Positions 52,418 to 60,508 of a stretch of DNA of 64,000 nt are shown here, piece by piece; position 1 is the stretch's first letter, and each line of letters begins with the position of its first letter. The translations under genes and the position numbers were made by a program. The notes under the pieces were generated by a model, which had not been told where the DNA came from, searched no databases, and saw only the letters and a program-made list of their open reading frames with translations. The DNA comes from Sinorhizobium arboris LMG 14919 (GTDB lineage: Bacteria > Pseudomonadota > Alphaproteobacteria > Rhizobiales > Rhizobiaceae). The DNA lies in assembly GCF_000427465.1 (NCBI RefSeq), contig NZ_ATYB01000014.1, positions 1,945,570-2,009,569 of the forward strand, read 5' to 3'.

Positions 52418-52533
52418 ATACGGCTCCGCAGCCATCAATTGCGCGGGGAATAAATCCACAGCCCTCCGTGTCTTATTCTCGAACCCGCCCGTGCGCGGTT
52501 CTGCGTTGAAGACATCTTGAGGAGGAAACGCTT

Positions 52534-52908
52534 ATGAGAACGCTTTCGTTGACCGTCGCCATTTCCCTTGGCACGGCCGCCGCCGCCTTCGCCGCGCCGC
52601 CGGTGAAAACGGTCGAAACCGAGAAAGGCCCTGTGCTCGCCGCCGAGAACGGAATGACGCTCTACACCTACAAGGACGACCAGAATGGCGTCTCCGCCTG
52701 CTATGATGCCTGCGCCAAGAATTGGCCGCCCTTCATGGTGGAAGGCGATGCAACGGCTGACGGTACCTATTCGATCGTTGAGCGAAAGGACGGCACCAAG
52801 CAATGGGCGAAAGACGGGATGCCGCTTTATTTCTGGGTGAAGGACAAGAAGATGGGTGACGTTACCGGCGACGGCGTGAAGGGCGAATGGGATGCCGCAC
52901 GGCCCTGA
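52534..52908 (+). CDS. COG4315/lipoprotein_15-type exported protein
   Basis: 124 residues. GAGGAGGAAA precedes the ATG. The signal peptide is MRTLSLTVAISLGTAAAAFA. The mature part holds two repeats around the family motif GMTLYTYKDDQNGVSACYDACAKNWPPF and GMPLYFWVKDKKMGD, with two Cys that may bond. Overlaps the start of the ECF sigma gene by 17 bases, and is probably controlled with it. Family function unknown. Confidence 0.85.
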   Translation: MRTLSLTVAISLGTAAAAFAAPPVKTVETEKGPVLAAENGMTLYTYKDDQNGVSACYDACAKNWPPFMVEGDATADGTYSIVERKDGTKQWAKDGMPLYFWVKDKKMGDVTGDGVKGEWDAARP

Positions 52909-53446
52909 TGGTCCGGAAACTGGGGCGCGGGCCGGTCCCGCCGCCCCTGATATTTTCGAGGAAGAGGTCCTGGCATTGATTCCGGCGCTCAGGCGCTATT
53001 CGCGCAGCCTCGCCCACTCCGATCCCGATGGTGAAGATCTGTTGCAGGACTGCGTCGAGAAAGTGCTCGCAAGACGTGAACAATGGCGCGGCGTGAACCT
53101 GCGTGCCTGGGCCTTCACCATCATGACCAATCTTTTCCGCAACGGCCACCGCCGCCGCGCCCAGCATCCGGAAGTAGAGTTCGACGAGGCCCTCGGCGTT
53201 CGTGCGGTGGAGGACAATGCGGATCCCCTGGAACGGCAACGCCTGATGCGCGGGCTCGAGCGGCTCTCGGTCGACAACCGCGCCGTCTTGATGCTCGTCG
53301 TCATTGAGGGTTATCGCTACCAGGACGTGGCCGATATGATGGAAATCCCGATCGGGACCGTGATGTCCCGCCTATCGCGGGCCCGCCGCCAGCTTGCCGA
53401 AGCGATGAAGGACGATAACGTGATCGCCCTGCGGAGACCGAAATGA
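52892..53446 (+). CDS. ECF-type RNA polymerase sigma factor
   Basis: 184 residues. Region 2: EEEVLALIPALRRYSRSLAHSDPDGEDLLQDCVEKVL and RAWAFTIMTNLFRN. Region 4: LSVDNRAVLMLVVIEGYRYQDVADMMEIPIGTVMSRLSRARRQL. The ATG of the next gene overlaps its stop (ATGA). Part of a COG4315-sigma-anti-sigma operon. The upstream GAACCC-N-CGTT sequence (see findings) may be its own promoter. Confidence 0.93.
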   Translation: MPHGPDGPETGARAGPAAPDIFEEEVLALIPALRRYSRSLAHSDPDGEDLLQDCVEKVLARREQWRGVNLRAWAFTIMTNLFRNGHRRRAQHPEVEFDEALGVRAVEDNADPLERQRLMRGLERLSVDNRAVLMLVVIEGYRYQDVADMMEIPIGTVMSRLSRARRQLAEAMKDDNVIALRRPK

Positions 53447-54252
53447 CCGAAGAATTCGAAACCGTCTCCGAAGATGAACTGCACGCCTATGTGGATGGCC
53501 AGTTGAGCCAGCCGGAACACAAGCGCATCGAAGCCTGGCTGGAGAAGCATCCGGCAAGGGCCGAGGAGCTACGTCAGTGGCAGGCCCAGGCGGCTACGCT
53601 GAAGCAGCATTTCGCATCTTATGCCCGCAGCGGCGAAGAAGATCGGGCGATGATCGCGGCCCACCGGGCGGCCGGAGCCGTCCGCTCTGCCACGCCTGCG
53701 TTCATGCTGCGACGCCTGGCGGCTGGACTTCTGATCTTCGGCGTTGGCGTGGTCGCCGGCGCCTATGCGCCCGATCTCATCGCCCCGCGATCGCAATTGG
53801 CCGCCGCGGCTTCCGAGACTTTCCCCAGGCAGGCGCAGTCGGCTTTTCTGATCTATGCCAGCGAGGTACGCCATCCGGTGGAGGTCGGCGCCGGCGAGCG
53901 GGACCATCTCGCCAAATGGCTCGGCAAGCGGCTCGACTACACGCTGAAAATTCCCGATCTTTCCCCGCTAGGCTTTTCGCTGGTCGGCGGTCGGCTCATC
54001 CCCGTCAATGGCAAAGCAGGCGCGATGCTGATGTATGAGGACGGGACCGGCAGCCGGCTGACCGTGCTTCTCGGGCGCAACACCGAGAACCGCGAAACCA
54101 GCTTCCGGATTGCCAGCCAGGGCAATGTCGAGACCTTCTACTGGATCGACGGCGAAATCGGTTACGCCGTAACCGGCGAAGTGCCACGCGGACTGCTGCA
54201 GAAGGTTGCCGACGAATGCTATCGGCAATTCGAGAGCTCGGAAACCTCTTAG
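53443..54252 (+). CDS. anti-sigma factor, single-pass membrane
   Basis: 269 residues. An N-terminal cytosolic anti-sigma domain (SEDELHAYVDGQLSQPEHKRIEAWLEKHPARAEELRQWQ) lacks the HxxxCxxC zinc motif. One membrane helix (AAGLLIFGVGVVAGAYA, about 93-109) leads to a periplasmic sensor domain (residues 115-269). It starts inside the sigma stop codon. It should hold the sigma factor inactive until an envelope signal. The signal is not readable. Confidence 0.88.
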   Translation: MTEEFETVSEDELHAYVDGQLSQPEHKRIEAWLEKHPARAEELRQWQAQAATLKQHFASYARSGEEDRAMIAAHRAAGAVRSATPAFMLRRLAAGLLIFGVGVVAGAYAPDLIAPRSQLAAAASETFPRQAQSAFLIYASEVRHPVEVGAGERDHLAKWLGKRLDYTLKIPDLSPLGFSLVGGRLIPVNGKAGAMLMYEDGTGSRLTVLLGRNTENRETSFRIASQGNVETFYWIDGEIGYAVTGEVPRGLLQKVADECYRQFESSETS

Positions 54253-54300
54253 CGCGGGATGCGGAGAAGTGCGTGACGGTTTTCCGCGAGGAGGTGCGTA
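54251..54300. repeat. dispersed rhizobial repeat (GCGGGATGCGGAGAAGTGCG type)
   Basis: GCGGGATGCGGAGAAGTGCG and ACGGTTTTCCGCGAGG just after the anti-sigma stop match the family of intergenic elements that pair GCGGGATGCGG with CCGC-containing arms in Rhizobiaceae. Degenerate copy. Confidence 0.5.
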
Positions 54301-54333
54301 GGTTCAGAGCGTTGGATCGCCGTTCGACGGACC

Positions 54334-54714
54334 TCAACGCAGAGGATCGTTCCCGAGCGCGATCGGCTTTCCGTGCGGCGTCGCCTCCGCCGCGCGCTGC
54401 CAGCTCTTGACCAGCGCTTCCAGTTCGGAACCGGAGGTGATGGAGAGTTCCGTCACCAGGCGGCTGAGAGCAGCAACCCAGCACTCGTAATAATCGCTGC
54501 CGTCGGCCCGGCGCTCCGGCTTGTAGAGCTCGGCCGAAAGTGCTTCGGCCCATTCGCTCCACGAAAACACACCCTGCTCATGAAGTCGCACGGTCATCGC
54601 GAAGGCGATCGCCTGCCAGGGCTCGGCAAAAACGGGATCGCCCTCGCATGATTTCGGCAGTTCCGCGGAGGCCAAAAGCGGCGATGGAGGATGAGGAGGC
54701 ATCGAATTACGCAT
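54334..54714 (-). CDS. nitrile hydratase accessory (activator) protein
   Basis: 126 residues. Starts [20 protein letters not shown]. The family core is FAEPWQAIAFAMTVRLHEQGVFSWSEWAEALSAEL, with YYECWVAALSRLV. It is a metallochaperone/maturation factor that inserts cobalt into the alpha subunit. ATG 54714 overlaps the beta-subunit stop by eight bases. Third gene of the nitrile hydratase operon. Confidence 0.88.
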   Translation of the reverse strand: MRNSMPPHPPSPLLASAELPKSCEGDPVFAEPWQAIAFAMTVRLHEQGVFSWSEWAEALSAELYKPERRADGSDYYECWVAALSRLVTELSITSGSELEALVKSWQRAAEATPHGKPIALGNDPLR

Positions 54715-55366
54715 GTTCGAGATAGCTCTCCCAGGCATCGATGGAGACGGTGAGGGTCGGGTCAGCTCCCTCGCCCCAGATCTCGCTTGCGTCGAAGACG
54801 ACCGTGTAGACCCATTGCGGGCTCTCGCCCCTCCCGTGCGCGTTGTCGTCGGGGAAGACGAAGCTGCCCTGCACGGCTTCCACCACGCCTGTCCTGGCGC
54901 GGGCGTAGCGCGGCAGCCGCGTGTGACTCTCCGGATTGAAGTTTTTCGTGCGTACCCTCTCGCCGGCAGCAAAGCGCGGCGGCGATGCGACCGGCCGGTC
55001 GCATGGACCGCCCTTGGCGAGCACGCTCTCCACCATGTCGGCTCTGAGCACCCGCTTCGGCTCTCGCCCCCTGTCGTGCATATGGCCCGCGTCGAGTTCG
55101 GCTTCCGTCACGAAGCCGTGGCGCTTGAGAAGCATTTCCAAGGCACGCGTCCAGATTTCATAATAGCTCGCCGAAAGATAGGTCGCCGGGGGCAGGCTTT
55201 CGCGCGCGTGCCGGCTCTCGTCCAGTGTCCAGGCACCGAAAGCGCCGCAGGAAAGCGTGATGCCAAGCACGCGCTTCTCCCATTCCGCATGGAAAACGGG
55301 CTCGTCCTTTTCCGGAGCGATCGGGCCCATTCCATGCTGCCCGCCGAGATCATGCGGCCCGTTCAT
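54707..55366 (-). CDS. nthB: nitrile hydratase beta subunit
   Basis: 219 residues. Forms the heterodimer with the alpha subunit and turns nitriles into amides. Starts [16 protein letters not shown], the hallmark of this subunit, followed by [20 protein letters not shown] and the C-terminal SH3-like part ([34 protein letters not shown]). ATG overlaps the alpha stop by four bases. No amidase gene is next to it. Confidence 0.95.
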   Translation of the reverse strand: MNGPHDLGGQHGMGPIAPEKDEPVFHAEWEKRVLGITLSCGAFGAWTLDESRHARESLPPATYLSASYYEIWTRALEMLLKRHGFVTEAELDAGHMHDRGREPKRVLRADMVESVLAKGGPCDRPVASPPRFAAGERVRTKNFNPESHTRLPRYARARTGVVEAVQGSFVFPDDNAHGRGESPQWVYTVVFDASEIWGEGADPTLTVSIDAWESYLEHA

Positions 55367-56004
55367 CGCACAGCCTCCGGTGAAAGCGCGAAGCCGGTGC
55401 CGATCATCGAGTCGCGCGTCACGAGTTCTGCCAGAGCGTCTTCGCCGAAGCCGTCTGTACCATCCGGCCGCTCGGGCACGACGAGGTAACGCAGCTCGGC
55501 CGTCGAATCCCAGACGCGGACCTTCTTCTCCGCCGGCAGATCCAGCCCGAACTCGGCCAGCACGCTACGGGGATCGATAACGGCGCGCGAACGATAGGGT
55601 GGTGCCTTGTACCAGACCGGCGGCAGCCCCAGCACCGCCCAGGGATAGCAGGAGCAGAGCGTACAAACGACGAGGTTATGCGTCTCGGGCGTGTTGAACA
55701 CCGCACGCATGTGCTCGCCCTGGCGCCCGGTGAAACCGAGGCTGGCGATCGCCGCGGTCGCGTCGCGTCTCAGCCAATCGGCAAAATCCCCGTCGCTCCA
55801 GGCCTTGGCGACGACACGCGCGCCGTTTCGCGGTCCAACCTTCGTCTCGTATGCGTCGACGATCGCGTCGATCGCTGCCGGATCGATCAGGCCCTTTTCC
55901 GTCAGCACCGTCTCCAGCGCCTTCACCCGCGCTTCCATATCGGTGAAATGGTTGTCGTGGTGATGGCCGTGATTGTCGCCATGCCCATGATGATGCTCGG
56001 ACAT
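55363..56004 (-). CDS. nthA: nitrile hydratase alpha subunit, cobalt type
   Basis: 213 residues. The metal-binding claw is [14 protein letters not shown]: Thr between the first two Cys marks the Co(III) class. The N-terminus is unusually His-rich ([20 protein letters not shown]), and could bind or buffer metal. [25 protein letters not shown] and [26 protein letters not shown] are family blocks. First gene of the alpha-beta-activator operon. Confidence 0.95.
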   Translation of the reverse strand: MSEHHHGHGDNHGHHHDNHFTDMEARVKALETVLTEKGLIDPAAIDAIVDAYETKVGPRNGARVVAKAWSDGDFADWLRRDATAAIASLGFTGRQGEHMRAVFNTPETHNLVVCTLCSCYPWAVLGLPPVWYKAPPYRSRAVIDPRSVLAEFGLDLPAEKKVRVWDSTAELRYLVVPERPDGTDGFGEDALAELVTRDSMIGTGFALSPEAVR

Positions 56005-56070
56005 CCCGTGGCTCCTCTGCAGTAGGCTACTGATCTTTGTGCATAGACACCAAAGCGTCGTGTCGACCGA

Positions 56071-56664
56071 CTACCTGAGCATCGGCCAAAGGCTGACGAC
56101 GAGCAAGACGGCCATGGTGATGTTGAACCATTTGAGCCGCGCAGGCTCCGAGAGCCACTGCCTGAGGGCCGAGCCGAAACCTGCCCAGGTCGAAACGCTG
56201 GGTACGTTGACGAGCGCGAAGACGAGGCCGACGACGAGCACGCTCATGAGATAGCTGTCGCTGCTCGTATAAGTGGCCATGGCCGAAACCGCCATCACCC
56301 AGGCCTTCGGATTGACCCATTGGAAGGCCGCCGCCTGCAGGAATGTCATGGGTACCGCATTCGCCTTCCCTTCGCCGAGCGAGCGTGAGGTGCCGATCTT
56401 CCAGGCGATCCAGGCGAGATAGGCGCCTCCGGCGAATTTCAGCGCCGCATAAAGGAGCGGTACGGAGTGAAGCAGCGCGCCGAGTCCGAGCCCGACGGCG
56501 ATGAGAAGAACGAAGAAGCCGCTGCCGATGCCCAGCATATGCGGAATGGTGCGCACGAAACCGAAGTTCACACCCGACGCGAACAGCATCATGTTGTTCG
56601 GTCCCGGCGTGATCGATGTCGTGAAGGCAAAGAGGAACAACGCCAGAAGCGTATCCAGTTGCAT
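56071..56664 (-). CDS. LysE family amino-acid exporter
   Basis: 197 residues from ATG 56664 with GGAGG five bases upstream. Membrane protein with about six helices. It has the family start FTTSITPGPNNMMLFASGVNFGFVRTIPHMLGIGSG and FLQAAAFQWVNPKAWVMAVSAMATY. Exports an amino acid or homoserine-lactone-like compound. It sits 66 bases from the nitrile hydratase operon, with two palindromes upstream. Confidence 0.9.
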   Translation of the reverse strand: MQLDTLLALFLFAFTTSITPGPNNMMLFASGVNFGFVRTIPHMLGIGSGFFVLLIAVGLGLGALLHSVPLLYAALKFAGGAYLAWIAWKIGTSRSLGEGKANAVPMTFLQAAAFQWVNPKAWVMAVSAMATYTSSDSYLMSVLVVGLVFALVNVPSVSTWAGFGSALRQWLSEPARLKWFNITMAVLLVVSLWPMLR

Positions 56665-56753
56665 GGGTCCTCCGAAGCGCGCATCTGTCGAGGGCGCCGT
56701 TGTAAAATTGCGATCTGCGTCGAGTAATCTCCCGGGCGGCAGGTGCCCTTGAT

Positions 56754-56772
56754 GGGTCAGCCTAGCTGACCC
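56754..56772. promoter_or_regulatory. perfect palindrome GGGTCAGCCTAGCTGACCC
   Basis: Eight-base arms GGGTCAGC/GCTGACCC around CTA, about 90 bases upstream of the LysE-type gene. Operator candidate. Confidence 0.5.
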
Positions 56773-56794
56773 AAATGCAACCGCCACCCAAATC

Positions 56795-56809
56795 TTGTCA
56801 CGGTGACAA
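56795..56809. promoter_or_regulatory. perfect palindrome TTGTCACGGTGACAA
   Basis: Arms TTGTCAC/GTGACAA with one central base, 23 bases beyond the first palindrome. Could be a second operator in the divergent region between the lysE-type and methyltransferase genes. Confidence 0.45.
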
Positions 56810-57044
56810 ACCCGAATTTGATCGGTGGGCCTCCGGCTTGACCCTTGTCCATTTCCGTGGAATAGGCACGTTATGCGTGAACATGACACCCGCATTGTCG
56901 CTCGGGTCGCCGGCATCCCAACAGGCGGGATGCAGGGACTTCGCACACGCTGATCACAGCGTCACGCGTAATCCGCAGCCTCGCCGGACCGGACGGGGCT
57001 CTTTGCGGTTCAGGCGCCCGTCCATCGGCATCTGGAGATGGAAA

Positions 57045-57773
57045 ATGGCACAGAACATTTACGATAAACCTGAATTCTTCACGGGATACAGCCAGCTCGG
57101 GCGGTCGCTGCATGGTCACGACGGCGCAGCCGAATGGCCGGCGATCCGCGCCATGCTGCCTGCGCTCGGGAATTTGCGCGTCGTCGACCTCGGCTGCGGC
57201 TTCGGCTGGTTTGCCCGCTGGGCGCGGGAGAATGGCGCGGCCCATGTGCTCGGGATCGACCTTTCCGAAAACATGATCGACCGGGCGCGACAGGATACGA
57301 GCGATCCGGCGATCGAATACGACATCGTCGACCTCGAGCAACTGGTTCTGCCGGAGGCAAGCTTCGACTTCGCCTATAGCTCGCTTGCCTTTCATTATAT
57401 CGAGGACTTCGACCGTCTGGCGCGAACGATCCATGCGAGCCTCCTGCCCGGCTCCCATTTCGTCTTTACCATCGAGCATCCGGTCTACATGGCTCCGACG
57501 AATCCCGGCTGGTCCACGGATACGGAAGGCCGCCGCATCTGGCCGCTCGATCGCTACTCGGTCGAAGGAAAGCGCGTCACCGACTGGCTCGCCAAAGGGG
57601 TCGTCAAATATCACCGCACGCTCGGCACGACGTTGAATGCTCTGATCGCAGCCGGCTTCACGATCCGCCGCGTTCAGGAGTGGAGCCCGACCGCCGACGA
57701 GATCGCCCGCAATCCGGACCTCGCGGAAGAGGTCGATCGACCGATGATACTGCTCGTTGCAGCACAGAGGTAA
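57045..57773 (+). CDS. class I SAM-dependent methyltransferase
   Basis: 242 residues from ATG 57045 with GGAGA six bases upstream. SAM motif I is VVDLGCGFGWFARWARENGA, then GIDLSENMIDRARQ, EYDIVDLEQLVLPEASFDFAYSSLAFHYIEDF and PGSHFVFTIEHPV. Resembles the BioC/UbiE-like small-molecule methyltransferases. Acceptor unknown. Confidence 0.85.
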   Translation: MAQNIYDKPEFFTGYSQLGRSLHGHDGAAEWPAIRAMLPALGNLRVVDLGCGFGWFARWARENGAAHVLGIDLSENMIDRARQDTSDPAIEYDIVDLEQLVLPEASFDFAYSSLAFHYIEDFDRLARTIHASLLPGSHFVFTIEHPVYMAPTNPGWSTDTEGRRIWPLDRYSVEGKRVTDWLAKGVVKYHRTLGTTLNALIAAGFTIRRVQEWSPTADEIARNPDLAEEVDRPMILLVAAQR

Positions 57774-57837
57774 GCGTGGACGCGGATGAGCGAGAGCCGT
57801 CCTGCCGCTCCTCTCCTGGCGTAGCGGTGGCGTTCGC

Positions 57838-58059
57838 CTATTTCCGCTTCTGCGCCTTCCCCTTCTTGGTGGGAACCACCGGATTTGCCGCCTCCTCTGC
57901 CTCTTTCTCGAGCCGCATTTGTTTAAGGCGAGCCGTCTTCTTCACGCGCGCGGCAGCCTCCTGCTCGATAATGGCGCGTGACGCAAGTGTGGCCTGATCC
58001 GCGCGATCCGCAGGATTCTTCTTCTCGGCCTTGAAAAGGCGATTGCCGACGTCCTTCAT
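57838..58059 (-). CDS. small basic hypothetical protein
   Basis: 73 residues. GGAGGATCTCGC before the ATG. Highly helical and charged (MKDVGNRLFKAEKKNPADRADQ, then ARVKKTARLKQMRLEKEAEEAA) with a Lys-rich end (PTKKGKAQKRK). No known domain. Composition suggests a nucleic-acid- or ribosome-associated role, unproven. Ends without a clear terminator. Confidence 0.65.
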   Translation of the reverse strand: MKDVGNRLFKAEKKNPADRADQATLASRAIIEQEAAARVKKTARLKQMRLEKEAEEAANPVVPTKKGKAQKRK

Positions 58060-58086
58060 GCGAGATCCTCCATCATTTCAGCCAAT

Positions 58087-58154
58087 AAAAAAGGCCGGGA
58101 CAGGCCCGACCTTCCACATCATCTCAACCCGCTGTGCCAGTACATCCGTGGTCA
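58087..58154 (-). ncRNA. structured 3' UTR or small RNA candidate downstream of the second cold-shock gene
   Basis: Minus-strand sequence TGACCACGGATGTACTGGCA (58154-58135) followed after 23 bases by a hairpin GGTCGGG/CCCGGCC (58111-58105 with 58099-58093) and six T (58092-58087). The same 20-base motif and terminator arms follow the first cold-shock gene at 4528-4636. The conserved spacing order supports a shared RNA element. Confidence 0.45.
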
Positions 58155-58266
58155 CGGGCGGGGAGATAACAATCTCATCAAGTGCCGTGCTACTGCATGT
58201 CGCCGTGAATCCCAATCGATTGAAGGGCAAAAACGTGCAGCAGATCAAAGAGCTACCGCGACCTTT

Positions 58267-58286
58267 GCGCGTCTGACAAGACGCGC
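58267..58286. repeat. dispersed palindrome GCGCGTCTGACAAGACGCGC
   Basis: Second copy of the element at 4576-4600, followed by the same GGCGCT tail. Lies 31-50 bases past the cold-shock stop. Confidence 0.6.
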
Positions 58287-58316
58287 GGCGCTGTAGGGCA
58301 CAATCGCGCGGACCGT

Positions 58317-58526
58317 TCAGAGCGCGCGAAGGTTGTCCGCCGAAGTCTTGCCCGAGCGCCGGTCCTGCGTCAGCTCGTAGCTTACCTTCTGTCCGTCTTT
58401 CAGCGTGGACAGGCCGGCGCGTTCAACCGCCGAAATATGGACGAACACGTCCGCAGCTCCATCATCCGGCTGGATGAAACCGAAGCCCTTGGTGCTGTTG
58501 AACCATTTTACCGTTCCAGAAGCCAC
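58317..58526 (-). CDS. cold-shock domain protein (CspA family)
   Basis: 69 residues, paralogue of the 4299-4508 product with the same RNP1 (KGFGFIQP) and RNP2 (DVFVHISA) motifs. ATTGAAAGGA before the ATG matches the first gene's ribosome site. The C-terminal half differs more ([19 protein letters not shown]). A hairpin followed by T-run in its leader may control expression. Confidence 0.95.
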   Translation of the reverse strand: MASGTVKWFNSTKGFGFIQPDDGAADVFVHISAVERAGLSTLKDGQKVSYELTQDRRSGKTSADNLRAL

Positions 58527-59695
<1,169 letters not shown>

Positions 59696-59720
59696 GGAGC
59701 AATCTCAGCGGCGTGGCCCC

Positions 59721-59879
59721 GATTGCCCCTCATCCGCCCGCCGGCACTTCTCCCTGCAAGCGGGGCGAAGAGACAAGCGGCACCCCTGCCCCTTCTCAAA
59801 CGTTGCCGTAAATGGTTGCACATGCGAAGCACGTCTCCTCTCCCCGCCTGCGGCGAGAGGAGCAGGATGAGGGACAATC
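59721..59879. repeat. palindromic intergenic element with CCCTCATC/GATGAGGG ends
   Basis: GATTGCCCCTCATC (59721-59734) is inverted at GATGAGGGACAATC (59866-59879), and internal arms also pair. Elements with CCCTCATCC...GGATGAGGG ends are common between rhizobial genes. 159 bases, non-coding. Confidence 0.65.
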
Positions 59880-59913
59880 AGGGCCTGTAGGGGGCGCAAT
59901 CCTCCTCGCTTCC

Positions 59914-60486
59914 TTACATCCCCTGGGGTCCGCGATTCATCGCGGCGATGCCGGTGCGGCAGACTTCGATCAGACCGAGCGGCTTCATGATCGCGATGAA
60001 CTGCTCGATCTTCGAAGGCTTGCCGGTGATCTCGAAGACGAAGTGATCGATATTCGCATCGATGACCGAGGCGCGGAAGGCGTCGGCGAGTCTGAGCGCC
60101 TCTACCCGGTGTTCGCCCGAGCCGTGCACCTTGACGAGCGCCAGTTCGCGCTCGATCGGACGCTCATGGCCGAGGCCGGCAGCACGAACGGTGAGATCGA
60201 CGACTCGATGCACCGGAACGAGCCTTTCGAGCTGATTCTTGATCTGCTCGAGAACATGCGGCGTGCCGCGGGTCACGATGGTGATCCGCGAGAGATGCGC
60301 CTCGTGCTCCGTCTCGGAGACCGTCAGGCTCTCGATATTGTAGCCGCGGCCGGAGAAAAGGCCGATGACGCGGGCGAGCACGCCCGGCTCGTTGTCGACG
60401 AGAACGGAAAGCGTATGCGTTTCCGCAAGCTCCGTTTCCTTGGCGATGAAGTAGGCGGAGCCCGTCGGCTGAAGATGTGCGTTCAT
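59914..60486 (-). CDS. ilvN: acetolactate synthase small subunit
   Basis: 190 residues from ATG 60486 with AGGAA upstream. A longer in-frame start adds an atypical 21 residues. The N-terminal ACT domain is HTLSVLVDNEPGVLARVIGLFSGRGYNIESLTV, the valine-binding regulatory part. The C-terminal domain ends GLIEVCRTGIAAMNRG. Regulates and activates the large subunit encoded 22 bases upstream. Often called IlvH in related genomes. Confidence 0.96.
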   Translation of the reverse strand: MNAHLQPTGSAYFIAKETELAETHTLSVLVDNEPGVLARVIGLFSGRGYNIESLTVSETEHEAHLSRITIVTRGTPHVLEQIKNQLERLVPVHRVVDLTVRAAGLGHERPIERELALVKVHGSGEHRVEALRLADAFRASVIDANIDHFVFEITGKPSKIEQFIAIMKPLGLIEVCRTGIAAMNRGPQGM

Positions 60487-60508
60487 TTTCCTGTTCCTAC
60501 CCTTATCC

